A stretch of DNA of 64,000 nt from Mactromeris polynyma. Taxonomy: Eukaryota > Mollusca > Bivalvia > Venerida > Mactridae. The number at the start of each line of letters is the position of its first letter. Within the stretch, counting starts at the first letter, position 1. Both the position numbers and the translations under genes were made by a program. The stretch is from the NCBI GenBank assembly GCA_032209605.1, contig JASFXZ010000010.1:13351385-13415384 (forward strand). The letters run 5' to 3'. The notes beneath the pieces are model-generated. The model was not told where the DNA came from and did not search any database. It saw only the letters and a program-made list of their open reading frames with translations. This document shows, one piece after another, positions 36,972 to 50,159 of this stretch.

Positions 36972-39900
36972 ATGGCCGAACGTGTCGATACTGGTTCGTT
37001 TTATAATAAGGGCCTTATTGGTTCGGGGGCATTCGGAACAGTTTATCTTTTGGAAAACCAAGCCGGTGAAAAAGTAAGTTCAGTACACAATTAATTCTCT
37101 GAAAATGTAGGCTACCCTTCAAATCGAAAGTAGTCCTACCAATTATCAATTAAAGAAAACAAAATTTAACGAAATTCCTGTAAACAACAAGTAAATGCAA
37201 CTTGGTTGAAATAGTATTTCTAAGATTTTTTTCAAATTAACGACAAAATTGTTAAACAAATAGTATTAGTGACGTCACAATCTAACTTACTAGTAATTAC
37301 ACTTACCTACATAAAAGTATACCAGTAAACACGATAACGTTTGCGAATTGCTTCATGTAAACCACTTAAATATCGCGATACTTATCTAGCTATCTAGTTA
37401 ATATTCGTTATCACTCGAATTGTGTCAAAATGTTGCATGACCAACCCATGTATAACAATCAAACTAAACAATGATTGTGGGCATCCGTTCAAATGAAAAA
37501 AAATGTTACGAAGCTTCTTATTTGACATGTTCGTTACTGTCGCCGTACACAATCTACTTCTTTCAAGCAGTGTTCATTTAAAGTACCAAATCAGAATCAC
37601 CGTGATTTAATAAAAATATATCGTAGGAGTATGCTTTGATGGTAAATTGAACGTTAACCATGAGGTATGTACAAGTTATAATGCTCCTATTTCCCACCTT
37701 GTTTTAGCTGGTCCGGATTACGTGACATGTTCGTTTTGATTTTGTCATATGGACATATTCTTATGATATTCGTGATGTATAAACCTCATACTGGATAAAG
37801 ACACTTCAAAAAGACATGTTCGTTACTTGCATTTTATGCCAGGTACACACATGTGTAATGTATTGTTGAATTTTAAATAATGTAAACGCAATGTTTTATG
37901 AAAATAATCGGTAATTATTGTGTGATAGTACGTCTAATACACAATAAACAGCCAAGAAGGACTCGGTTTCGAAGTGTTCATTGCTGACATGTTCGTTCCT
38001 GAATATAATAAACAGCTAACTACTGATGGCAAATGTGGCCTAGCTTTTGTGTTGCAAGCTTAATTAGTCATTCTGAATTATGATACGAGATACTAAGAGG
38101 CCTGGTTAAGATGGGGATCTACAAATGTGACTTTTTCATCATATTCTATCCGACAGATGTGATGCCAGTTTCACATTAACTGTTTGATTTAAATAATGGA
38201 ATTAATGTTTTTTCACGTTTTTTCTTATGATATATGCGTGAATGATGTATATTACGTGTGTTCTCCTGCCAGTAAGACCTGGTTTCGTTGTAAATTGGTG
38301 ATTTCTGGAAGACATGTTCGTTACGAGGTGGTAACGAACATGTCTCGTTGAATATAATTCAGGCCCGGATCAACCGTGGGGGGCCTGGCCTTTAAACCCC
38401 ATCTGAACTCCACAGAAACAGATAATTAGTTCACAAACCACTTTAGCAGGTCACCTTTTCAAAATTTCATTTTATTGAAACGTTCATATTATTATTTCGT
38501 TCGGTGAACTTTGGAACTATTTTGTTTGCGTAGTAATTAGGCCGATGTGGACGATTTTGACATGCTACCGGCTTTCAGTATGTTTCGTGTTTTGAAAACG
38601 GGAACCAATTGTTGTATGCCTCTCAAATTGCCACTACTATAGACGGTACCGCTCAGGTCCAAAAACGACATCATTCTGTTGTATGCGCGTTAAATTATTC
38701 ATGTACTGGAGTTTACATTTTTCCTTTTGTAATGTTACACCACTTGAAACATGAACATGTATGTATATATATTTTGCGCATTAGGCTACAACGATTGGTA
38801 TAGAGAGTAGTAAATGTATGTTATGTAAATCACCAACCTACGGATGAACCTACAGGTCAAAATGTATGTCTGCTTAATCGGAACCTGGCTATAAATTCGT
38901 CCGCATTGTAACGTTGCAAAACAGAAGTTACATATTTCTTAACTCTGACTTTCATATTGAGCACCAATCTGTCTGCAGTCACAATACTGCTAGCGGTTAA
39001 AACTGCAGTAAATGAAATTAGATTTTGATCCGACTGTGTCAACTAAATCGTTATGGTCTTCTGACACTGTAAGTTCTTATACAATCAAGGTCATGTGGGT
39101 CATTTTTATTCCACCAAACCATCTGTTTGTTTGGAAACCAATCTTAATCCTAACTGGTTGAAGTTTTTCCATCAAACTACAACACAACTGAAACCTCAAA
39201 CCTTAACTAGGTCTTGCAAAACAAATTCGCCCTGTATTTCAGGGAGCATACATTTTATAAGAATTAGTGTGCTCCCTGATAATGTTCAATTTGGACATTA
39301 AAAATAGTCAACTTCTGCCAAATCAGCCTGAAATATTTAATATCTACACTATTTCACAGAGTTTATGACGAAATGGCCTCTTACTTACTTGTGACAAGGA
39401 TTTGTACTGAAGGCTGACTGGGAGCATGTACAGGAGGGAATGCGTTAAAATGTTGGTACTTGTATGATTTGGACGTTCTGTATTTTTTACAAGATAATAC
39501 TAGTGCAATTCTCGAGAATTATGAGTCTTAAAATTTTGACCCCGAAATACACCAGAAGCCACCATTTCATGTAGATATATTTGAAAAAATGTTACGGTGG
39601 AGACCCCCCGGACCCCCTTAAAGGAGGGGGATAAACCCCTCCCGAACCTACACTCGGCTCAAGTTCAGGGCATTTTCATTATGTTTGCCCCCCCCCCCCC
39701 AGTCGGGAATTTCTGTAAAAGAGCCTGTATGTGTATGTCATATACCATACAAGTCACAAAACGATATAACGTATACTAAAATGCAATGAGTATTTTTAAA
39801 TTTGTAAATGCTTATTTCGTATCATATAAGTTCTATCGCTGCTCTCAACTGCAATTTAACAGTAAAATTCTTATACTTGGAAAATGTATGTGCCATTATT

Positions 39901-42900
39901 TTATGCGATTTTTGAAAATATTCGACCCTCAAACGTATAAGGAATAATTATGATGCTTTACACTACTTTTATTATACTTATACGTGTATACAAAAATGTC
40001 TCCTTTCTTTAATATCTTTCGCATATTAGAATATACAAACTCTTCTAGCATATCGTTATTAGAGTATATCTACTTCTAGTTGCATGCAGTGAACATATTA
40101 TATTGTATAACAAATAACATCTACAAAGTCACTCTGCTAATAAAAATGAATGTTTGTAGTGAAAACTGGTGACATATTAAGGACTGGGGAAGCATGCAGC
40201 AACTTTAAAATTGTATGAAAAGAGGTACACACTGAAATGTTTGAAATGTCCGTTACCGATGCCAGATTTCTGTGAACGGTTGTTTTGGTAAAATAGAGTC
40301 AGGATTGATTGTATTTACGTTGTAATCGGCATAACTGTTTGATTGCTTGATTGCAGTCTTAAAATTAAAAATACTACTTGTGAGGTTTTCTTCATATTGG
40401 TATATCTCAATGAAGTAACGTACGTGTCAAACAAGTTCGACGATTAATGTTGAGTGGTCAAATTTGTCTATATGATAACGTTAATAATATCTACTTGTTT
40501 GTTGTATAATTGGTATCCATTTGAAAATATAAATTGGTTTAGAAAGGTTCAAGTAAACATATGGTAAGAGTACAGTGAAAACCCATGCTGTACAAAATAT
40601 GATCGATACTTACAGCATATATTTGTAAAATGAATAGGATTTTTGCACATTTTTTGTTTGGAAACACATTTTTACCTACAATTTCCATTTGTGTTTTTGT
40701 AAGCATATTGACATAAGACTTTAAGTGAAATATTCGGTACATTTTGAGACACAATAGTAAAGACGTATGTGACCTTACATTTGCAGTTTATAGATTTATA
40801 TTCAGTATATCTTTTAAGTTTGACATTTCTCAAATGATATGGAATCTAAAGCAACTGAACAAATGCAAGTGAAGAGTTTCCGAATTATTGTCACTGTGCT
40901 TTGATGTTTGAAATAAAGATATTAAAAGGAATGTAAATATTGCATGAAAACTAAATCAAAATATTGAGAGAACAAATTTGTCAGAGCATCTAATGGACTA
41001 AGTTTGTTCGTTTTAATCTCACAATAGAGCAATTCCATGTGTAACTTTTAAGATAAAACGGTTCAAAACATAAGATCATGACATGTTCTACTGTTAGTTT
41101 TTACTGTTAAAAACAACTTCAAATTTTCTTTTTATTACACATGTGAATTGCACCCGTTTATTGAAAAAGCGTGGATACTTTTTCGGTCAGATAAATATCA
41201 TCAGACTATAAACGGGCTTGAAAGTGCCTAGAACCTTTTTATGCATGATGTATATACACTAACGGATTATCTAGTTATGGTTCGCAAATTTCACTTAATA
41301 AGTAACATAATAAAAGTGGTCAAATACATAAGATTCGTGTTTCCACTTAGTAAGTGAAATGATAAGAAGTTAACTATAATGAGCATTCGGAAGACTTCGA
41401 ATAATATCGATATAAATCTATTTATAGATAACTGGCAACACGAATCTTATCTAGTTAACCACTTAATTATTATGTTACTTAATAAGTCAAATTCGCTAGT
41501 CGTGATGTTTTACCGTACCTCTTTACTATGTCATTGTAATTCAGAAAAGGCTACATGATAACTCGAATATTTTATTGTTAATCGAATTTAGCGGGCATTA
41601 AAAGTGTGTCAACTTGCTGGTCAATCAGAACAAGAAATCACACGAATGAGACAAGAAGTAAATGTGTTAGCGGCGCTCAATCACGAGTACATTTTGAAAT
41701 TTGTTTCGGCAATAGAGTACAAGTCCGAAAGCAAACTGGAGATCATTACAGAATATTGCTGTAACGGGGACATGCAGGCCTTTATACAGAAACATGAAGG
41801 CCAGGCTATGGACGAGAGCTACATGCTGGAGTGGATAAGACAAATTGTTGAAGCTTTGAAAGTGAGTCAAAACTACTCCATTCACTGATATTTCTTTCAT
41901 GAAGGATATTTAAATAAGTTAATTTTCAATTCCAATGCTCATGTTCATTTCCACTACAGGCTCCGATCCACAAAGCATCTCAAATTTATAGAAAGCTCGG
42001 CTCAATATCGAAATTTTGCTCTATTTGCAGAGTCTGAGTTGGAGACAGATTTCATTTTGCATCTGTTAAAAAATTTCTTAGAAAAAATCATATTCCAATA
42101 TTTGTGTTGTTATGCCAATTTTGTGTCCAGTCTCAGCCTGATGAGAAATATCTCAACGATTTGAGAAAATATTTGAGATTTAGCTCAGATTGAAAAGCTT
42201 CGGTTGACCGAGGTCAGGTTAATTAACTTTGAATTCCTCCATGCATATATTACAATTATATGGTTCTTCAAATCACGGAGAAAACGACTGATACATAATA
42301 AGAAATGACACAACTTTACACAGTAGCAGTAAAATGTAATGTGACATTGAATTGAGTTTAAATGGGGCAATTCAAAGTTCCTACTAACTGGGCTTTAACG
42401 ACCCGGAAGTACTTGATCACTAGACCGACACCACATCCAAGTGTCTATGTGAGTGTATCGATTAATAACGCGCACGTTTCTGTGTATTTGCGTTTATTTA
42501 TCGTCGTCACTGGTTTCCCATATGAGCGACGCCTCCAAAAAAATGTTATATTTATAGATTTTTGGAGGATAGTGCATGATACAGATGATGCCCAAGTTCC
42601 AGAAGCACCCCTGGTTCTTTTATGTGCCCGAAGTAAAGCATCCGTACACAGAACCTCGAGTTTTCAAAGTTTCGTCCGAAAGACTGTTATAACTTTTATG
42701 GGTTGAGCGGGTGATCGAACCTGCGACCCCTGGATTACTAGTCCAGTGCGTAACTACTGGAACCACGTATCCGCGACATTTCTTCTTATCGTTGTACACA
42801 AGATAAACCAGGTGTTTGCTGAAATGTTCCAGTTTAATAACTTTCTGTCGATTAGGTTATGTCACGTTTTTCAGAGCTTTGAAAAACTTTCCAATTTCAT

Positions 42901-45900
42901 TATTATATGATTGGATGCATTGCATACCTTTCAGTACCTTCATGGTCAATACATCATTCACAGGGATCTGAAACCAGCAAACATATTTCTGGACGAGAAT
43001 TGGAATACTAAACTTGGAGATTTTGGTATATCAAGGTATACTGTCGATATAATAAATACGCGCATAATAAACAAGTGTTTATTTATTATAGTGTCACCCC
43101 TACTTAAGGGCCAGTCATTTCTGACTTATGAAACACCTACTTTCTGAGCACATTTACTTCCCGATTCCTATCCTTTTAATGCCAGGCACACACGGTAACC
43201 ATTATATAACTAGCTGGTGTCTCACCTACCGGCCTTATCAGAACGGAACACCTACCGGTCCTATGGCGGAAACCTTAACCACTCGGCCACGGGAACCGGT
43301 ATAATATATACTTATATCGACAAAAATATGGTATTTAAACCATATGGGGCTGAAAACGGACCGTGTATGAACCTGGTCCCAAGTCCAGTTTTCTAAGAAT
43401 CTAATTTCCTTGAACAAAAAAGAACTTTATGAGATTAATAATCGAAGATTACTTACATAATAATACTTATTTGATACACACTAAATATAAAGCCACAGTA
43501 ATTGCATTAATATCTATACCTACAACTTTTACAATTTGAATCCAAACTATTTAATAATTATTATGAATTTACATCTGGGTTACTTGCTGTCCCTAATAAA
43601 TTGTTTTTAAAGTTTGAACTTAATATGATCCTTCGTTTCTCAAACGACAAATGTTGGCCATGTTTTATATTTTTGTTGTAGTTTGACTGCACCATTAACA
43701 TATCATTTTCCTGTTTAATCATAATGTTTGTACCAAGTTTGATCACTATTTCAACATGAATGTTTCAGGATACTGCCCTCGTCGGACGCCATGGCAATGA
43801 CCCAATGTGGAACACCTATGTACGTGAGTCCGGAAATCTGGCAAGGACTTCCGTATTCATACAAAGTAAAGTTTTCATTAAAATTATTTCAAACGATTAC
43901 TACTGCATATGTGGATATTTTCACGATTAAAAAAGTTTAGTATTTGCGAACGGTAATGTTTGTGAGTCACCTAAATGAGTATTGTTGTATTGAATAGTCA
44001 TTTAAAAAAAATCTTCTGCACATGTGAACGAGGCAATTTACGATAGCTGATATTTTGCGACTTTCTTAAAATCGCGAAATTCGCAAGTCTTGAGGTTCAC
44101 AACTTATAGTATAACTGGTATTCAAGTCAAACAGATACATGTAGTAATTTTTACTCTCGTCAATATATTTCTTCATGCGTAACTATAAAACACGATATCA
44201 AAATATGATTATTTTTTCATGAGCTTCATTCTCAACTTTTAATCATACTCGTGCTTCAACGTGTGTCGTGGTTACCATGTTGTTGAAAAGATATTTGTTG
44301 TTATGGGCGGACAATTTTAACTTTGCACTCGTACAAATCTGCATATCATCGTCGGAGAAGTACGGACAGCGATTTTCCATGTAAGTACAAATGTATGTAT
44401 AATTACTATGTGACCCCTGAATGAGGACGGCGATTGAGAATGATAAGAGCACAGGAGATTGTCACGAGTTATCTCCCTTTATCCCTTCAAGGGTTCTCCC
44501 CCTTTTCCTTCTATAGTATATGAATATATAGCCCTAGACTCTGTGTACTTTATATACATATACTATAGAAGGAATAAAGGGAGAAAACTCTATCAGGGAT
44601 AAAGTGAGAGAACTCGTGACAGTCTCCTGTGAATGAGCGTGACGAAGATTAGTGAGTGCCAGTTAAAGGGTGTGTCTAATAATATGCTCATTTGTCAACA
44701 ACAATAAACAACGATATTCTATTGTAGACTGATATCCGCTCTCTTGGAATCATATTGCACGAATTGGTACATATGGACAAAGCGGCGGAAGAACGTCTAT
44801 CGATATTGTCCGGGAATTTACAACACGCGGTAAAATAACTTCTTGCATAATTACAGCTAACTTTGTCATTTTACAATCGGTGCTTCTAATCAAAGGAGAT
44901 TTGTTATAAATATGATTGTGTGTACATATACTACTTATATTCTATTACACCACGCAAAAGGTAATGCACTTGTTAAGTTGGGAGATATCGTTGACTTTTT
45001 GTCAGGCTATATTGTGAACGTTTTGTTATTTTTTCTGTATATGTATATGTATATGAACTGTGATTGTCTTATAGACCGGTGTTGAAATTCGGGCACTGAT
45101 TGAAATTATTGTTTTTCGACGCAGCCGTACTTACATGAATTTGCCTTTTGCATATCAGTGTTGTTAAACGATCAAATCTTACGTTAACCACTAAACCCGC
45201 TTCTCTTCAACCGAACAACGTTTGTGACATTGGTTAACCTTTCGATAAAGAGTACATTACCTTACCGAAATCCACTGAATTTCGGTGAATTTACCGAAAT
45301 CCATTTAGATCCGGAGTGACCAGCAATCGTTACATCTCGGCATCTTTTTGCACAACAAATCATAACCTTCAAAGTGCGCCGACCATCTTTTTTATCAAGA
45401 TATTGCTTGCTTTTACTATTTTGTCAAATTATATGAGCAATATTGCGGCATGAAGAAACTTGCTTGCAATTGGGAATTTGAAATGAAACTTATACCGTTT
45501 TAAATCCATGTGCCGATGAAAGTCGTTCGTACATGCTCTTAGCATAATAATTATAGAAACAAAGGATAGTTCCCACGTTTACAATATTTACCTCCCTTGT
45601 TCTAAATATTGCCGGCCATATTAATAGGCAAATGTCCTTAAAGTTTATAGGGAGTATAATGTAAATGATGATAATATAATCAGATATAAACAAATAACGT
45701 TTTCATTATACTCATGTGGGCAATTGGCTCAGTAATTTGAAGAAAAAGGGGTTGTCACATGCAAATACTATTTTCTCAATTATTACATATTTGAAAATTA
45801 CTCCTATAAGGGCTTATCAGTTTTGCCTATCAAAATGGCTGATGATTAAGAACAAGGGAGATAAATATTGTAGATGCGGGAAGTTTCTTTATTTAACTTT

Positions 45901-46212
45901 TAGTCTTCGATGCCTACTGACGATGTTACGCAATTAATGAAGTCAATGTTGGAGATAAACCCAGCAGACAGACCATCAGCGGCCGAAATACTTAACCTAC
46001 CGCTCTTCCAACCAACAACGAACCCAGCAGGCATACTACCTGGGACCACTATGATGCCCATAGGGGCCACATATAACCTACCGATCTCCCAACCAACAAC
46101 GAACCCAGCAGGCATACTACCTGGGACCACTCTGATGCCCATGGGGACCCATATAACCTACCGATCTTCCACCTCACAACGAACCCAACATGCATACTAC
46201 CACTGGCAATAA
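36972..46212 (+). CDS. NEK-type Ser/Thr kinase, NEK-A, six exons, C-terminally shortened
   Basis: Exons: 36972-37073, 41592-41861, 42935-43035, 43769-43865, 44728-44829, 45904-46212 (GT-AG throughout); about 326 residues. The ATG starts [19 protein letters not shown]. Kinase landmarks: glycine loop GSGAFGTV, Lys38 in [12 protein letters not shown] hinge, HRDLKPAN with Asp135, DFG at 153-155, [18 protein letters not shown], and [12 protein letters not shown]. Catalytic residues are intact. Exon 5, which encodes helices F-G, has diverged from NEK-B ([12 protein letters not shown] against [12 protein letters not shown]). Exon 6 runs past the point where NEK-B splices out, through 81 bp repeats, to a stop, so the acidic linker and helical module of NEK-B are lost. 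Exon lengths 101 and 97 equal those of NEK-1, showing common descent. Intron 2 and 3 SINEs are shared with NEK-B. Kinase call firm; whether the protein is made and active is unknown. Confidence 0.85.
37524..38344. other. Cluster of GACATGTTCGTT motifs with one hairpin, NEK-A intron 1
   Basis: The word GACATGTTCGTT occurs at 37524, 37724, 37813, 37986 and 38311, with an inverted copy at 38331-38344 forming a perfect 14 bp stem (GACATGTTCGTTAC) around a 6 bp loop. Spacing is irregular (200, 89, 173, 325 bp), so this is not a simple tandem repeat. Some copies extend to AGACATGTTC, which fits the p53-family half-site RRRCWWGYYY. I did not see the word in NEK-B intron 1. Confidence 0.7.
42494..42778 (-). 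mobile_element. SINE family S2 in NEK-A intron 2
   Basis: In minus sense it opens with 'tagttccagtggtt'-type material and box B 'gcaggttcgatcacc' and ends near 'ggaggcgtcgctcatatggg', matching 15462-15759. The same insertion sits at the same place in NEK-B (56237-56520), so it predates the duplication. Confidence 0.8.
43104..43312 (-). mobile_element. tRNA-derived SINE, family S3, in NEK-A intron 3
   Basis: In minus sense it contains the tRNA-like 'ggccgagtggttaaggtttc' head and a body ending 'agaaagtaggtgtttcataa'. Orthologous copy in NEK-B at 56855-57045; a third copy, plus strand, at 59128-59355. Confidence 0.7.
44450..44631. mobile_element. Foldback MITE family F, copy in NEK-A intron 4
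   Basis: It runs from CACAGGAGATTGTCACGAG to CTCGTGACAGTCTCCTGTG with a TATA-rich centre. NEK-B lacks it at the matching point, so this insertion followed the duplication or was lost from NEK-B. Confidence 0.8.
45117..45410. repeat. Block present in opposite orientation in NEK-B intron 5
   Basis: The run with 'ccgaaatccactgaatttcg', 'accactaaacccgcttctct' and 'gcacaacaaatcataacctt' is the reverse complement of 58588-58890. Flanking sequence ('gattgtcttatagaccggtg' before, 'actattttgtcaaattat' after) is in the same orientation in both paralogues but adjoins directly in NEK-B. Confidence 0.75.
45567..45885. mobile_element. Long-TIR foldback element L, copy 2, next to NEK-A exon 6
   Basis: It shares 'acaatatttacctcccttgt' and 'tgcctatcaaaatggc' with the copy at 13220. 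Its right end ('gggagataaatattgtagat') stops 18 bp before the exon 6 acceptor at 45903. NEK-B has ordinary intron sequence there. Confidence 0.75.
45997..46200 (+). repeat. 81 bp coding tandem repeat in NEK-A exon 6
   Basis: Unit 1 (45997-46077, 81 bp) and unit 2 (46078-46157, 80 bp) are about 90% identical; unit 3 is partial. Read in frame, each gives [14 protein letters not shown]. Unit 2 has lost one base near 46146, so unit 3 is read in another frame and reaches a stop at 46210-46212. Unit 1 starts where NEK-B has its exon 6 end, replacing the donor. Confidence 0.85.
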
Positions 46213-46311
46213 AACAATTCAAGATTGAAAAGTATTTAATTATAGCCCAAATATATACATGGATATCAGAGTTACATCTATTATAAAGTCCCAAAATGTT
46301 CAAAATGTATA

Positions 46312-46317
46312 AATAAA
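46312..46317 (+). terminator. Poly(A) signal AATAAA downstream of NEK-A
   Basis: AATAAA lies 100 bp after the NEK-A stop codon, supporting a transcript that ends here and a genuinely short protein. AT-rich DNA makes chance matches common. Confidence 0.4.
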
Positions 46318-49189
46318 TTCTTACTTTTCCATAAAAAAACAAAATGTGTTTGCATAAACATTTCGGGGCATATAAACAGAAGCATTTAATACTGTGCATA
46401 AAATTCATAAATAAATACAAGTTTAGCATTATTGGTTGCTAGAATAGCCATTTGCTACTTAAAGATAGGAGATTATTAAAAAAGGACAATATTGTTAACC
46501 CTTGGGTTTGATATGTATCAACAATCTAGAAAAAGTATTTAGTTCTGACTGTTAATCTTTTGACGTACATGTATTTAAATATTGCTCTCAACTTCATACA
46601 CTGTTATTTTAAGTGGGTGGGGTAGACTTGTTTAAACTTATATTTGCAAGTTCTTTGCACGATAATAGTAATGTCATGAATTATAAACTACATGTATGTT
46701 AAGTTTATTAATATAATAATATGTTTAGCTACCTGATTAATCGTAATTCCACTCGCTACAAGTATAAAACCTTTGTTAAACATGATTTTATGTTTTACAC
46801 ATGTACTTTGAGTAATTCAACATGGCCGCCACTTGGTGACGTAGTTAAGTTGATTACGTCACGAACTAGGTCGTCTGATATAAATATGTAAACGTTGGAG
46901 AATTGGATTTTTCTGTCATTGTTAAAAGTGTTCATAGATTTATAATTAGTAAAACAAACTTCACGATATTTTAGGTAATGATTTATTATGTATTTCTGTA
47001 GTGATTAGGGGTAAAATTTACTGTTTGTTTACGTGCAGAATTCGGGCAGAAATCTGCCGTGCGTTCGAGATTCTGCGGTTTTCTGCCGCTCGCAGAATTC
47101 TGCGAGGGGGGGGGGCTGTGGGGTATAAAAGCGTGGGGCTTGGCAGAATCGGGATAACTGTAAATTATTTTGTTTGGTAAACTTAATTTATTTTTCTGAA
47201 TTGGTTTCAGGCAATTTTAGTACAATTTTAACTGTAAGATATTACGAGTAATTTTAAGTAAATAATTATTAGATTTTACCTCGAATATGATATTCAGGGG
47301 CGTAGCTAGGAGGTTTGTGATGTGTTCGCAAGATCCTTTTTCCGGGGGGCCGGGGGTACTCCCCCTGAAAAAAAATTGTTTCTATATTGTCTGTAGTGAC
47401 TTCTGGTCGCATTTTTATCCCTGAATTGAACGAAGTTTTTTTAATGCAGATTTGAACTTTTTATTTTTTCGATTTTTCGAGACAATGTGTACGCAGCTGC
47501 GTACTCTGCGTACAGGACGCTACGCGCCTGATATTTGATGTTATACATAAGTGTCTTTGTATGATATTAGCTTATTTGATTTTGAATGAATTATAACGTA
47601 TAAAACTAGAGACTTACTTTGATAATTACATATTGAAATATTAAAAATACTTAAACTGTTTATTTGTGTTCTTTTGGTGTCAGTTTTATAAATAATGGAA
47701 TGCCTCCAGTACGCTACCAGGTAACACTATCTTATAGATAGTAAGGTAACCACAATATTTTTCAAATTTTTGCCAACATTATATTGAAAATAAGGTGTAT
47801 TTTAATACATCAAACTTTTGACTACGAAGTTAAAAAATCCTAGCACCAACCTATGTTATAAGGATGCATTGTAGCAAAATGAATATGAACGAGTTGAATA
47901 TCTGTCTTGGTCCAAATAGAAATGACACTACTATACAGTAATGATAAATTAAAACATATGCAATAGAGACAGCATGACATATCGAGACATAAAGTTTTTC
48001 AATCAAATACATGTATCAACATTGAAATAAATATTACATAAAATTTCTGAATCTAACATCAACATTGAAATAAATAATTAAAAAAGTTATCAACATTGAT
48101 AAATAATCAAGTCATGAAGAAATTTAAATAATCATATACTACATCAAACACATTTCACAATACAAGGAAACTTACTCATACTCAAATGTGTCATATTTGT
48201 GTACATAGTGGCACACTGTACTCGGGACATTTAAGTATTTAATGACCGTTCAAAATGTACTGGCAACAACTAATGAACTCAATAATATACTGCAGATATA
48301 AGTAAAATATATAAACTACTAACTTGACAGTTTATATCCATTTATGTACCTCAAATACTTGTGAATATCATAGCCTTTGAAATATTCACTTGAATGTATA
48401 AAATGACTAGAAATAAAACTATTTAAAACAATACAGCACAGAATGAGATTAAATGTATGAAAGCACAATGGCTGACTTAGTGTTAGACTCAATCTCATTA
48501 AAATCAGCTCCAGTCGCACGCTCCTATACTATACGCTAACTGGATCTGATGACTGCCAAATACAGGTCACGTTCAAGTGACCTTTGAGTAGCCAATCAAA
48601 TCCTCGCCTGCTAAATGCTGTGGTATAGAGTTATGAATATTCGTCGATCTCCGACGAGCTCCGTAAATTCTATTTGAGCGTAGATCACCAAGACGTTCCG
48701 ATTACGTATTTTCGTCAATTTCAATATGGCTGCGCCCATGGACACAACCGCAACTCCTACACGGCAACATTCTTTGGTTAATCGGTGTTGTTTGTGTGGT
48801 GTTTCGTTTTTGGAAATATTTATAACAGGAAGCGGCAGGAAGGACGTTAAATAACAGTATAAACAATACAATATACAATACAAAATATTTTATTTTGGTC
48901 ATGGTTACATGCAAAGGGGGTCGGCACGTTAAGGAAATGACCTAAAACAGACATCCAAGTCAAAATCAATCATACCATGTAATATCATTAACAAGGGTTA
49001 TAACTAAAACAAAAATATTTTTACCCCAGGTTCATTTAAGTGTCCGTCAAAATTTTAATACTCCGCCAAATTCACATTCACAAGTACCTGCGGGTAGCTT
49101 ATACAACACACTTTCAACAAACAATAACAATTTAGCAGTTCATCTCACCAAAAATCAACAATCCAACGTGAATCGTGCCATTTATTTTT

Positions 49190-49405
49190 TAGTCAATGAA
49201 CTACTCGCAACATTTTCACAAAACAACTCAAAAAGTCCGGGCACTGACATCTTATAGCCGAAGTATTCAAACATTCCTTTGATATAATTGCCCCGATTTT
49301 AACTGGCTTTTACAACAACATATTTAACTATGGAACGTTTCCGGACAGTTGGGGAGAAGGTATAATTATTCCAATTTTAAAGGCGGTACACACGAAGCCA
49401 AAAAT
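49190..49405 (+). pseudogene. Non-LTR retrotransposon (LINE) reverse transcriptase fragment
   Basis: Two frames joined by a shift read ELLATFSQNNSKSPGTDIL and then AEVFKHSFDIIAPILTGF, NNIFNYGTFPDSWGEGIIIP. 'KSPG.D', 'FK....IIAPILT..YN.IF..G.FP.SW..G.I.PI.K' is the N-terminal part of a Jockey/CR1-like RT domain. The catalytic box is missing, and a TAG plus frameshift near 49255 disables it. It is a short dead copy. Confidence 0.75.
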
Positions 49406-50159
49406 TATAGAACAAAACAGAACTTTTATTTTCAAACACAGATTGCAAAACAATATGTTTTGCAATAACATGTGGACAAATGATAATAATAAATGTATGT
49501 ACAATGACGGGCGTAAACACAAGGATTTGGAGATGGGGATGGTGATCAAACTTTATAAAAATTCAGTCGAACAAATTAACCTGATATTGACCTTTTTTAA
49601 ATGAGCAAATTCTTTAAGGTTCTGTTACATTATCAGCCCCCTTCTTCTTTTGGCCCGGTCAAATCCGAAACTATATAAATATATACAAACATGTGAAAAT
49701 AGAGGTCACCATGATCAGATAAATTAGTCCTACGAATAAAATCAATATAAAATTAGTGAACAATTAGGTATGGCATCAGAGCAATGCACCAATATACACA
49801 TGTGTCATGTAACATGATTCACTAATACATTACTCTGTTGTCATATCTAATCACATAAATAAGTTTCAAGGTTTAGTGGAAGACATCAGGAGGCAATTAT
49901 CAGTTCAGAGACATTAACCAGTCGTGGTGTATTGACTTCCAAGACTTGTCAGACATTCGGTCTGATAACCTTGGAAAACTTGTCAGACCGAATGCGAAGT
50001 TGTCAGACCTAAAACATGAATGATGTTAAAAATTACATTATTTGCAGATACGTTTGTTAGGTAAAGTAAAAATACAGTAACCTATAACATTCAGCACACA
50101 TGCATTCATACATAAAATGTGACTTGGAAAGCAAAGGGGTCTGTAACAATATCAATACC

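Noticed and set aside
42362..42706. 114-codon plus-strand frame
   Set aside because: It lies mostly within a reverse-oriented SINE in NEK-A intron 2.
48611..48914. Two overlapping minus-strand frames
   Set aside because: Short, no motif and no splice context; overlapping frames in AT-rich DNA are expected by chance.
49328..49549. 73-codon minus-strand frame
   Set aside because: It is antisense to the LINE reverse transcriptase remnant, which carries recognisable motifs on the plus strand.
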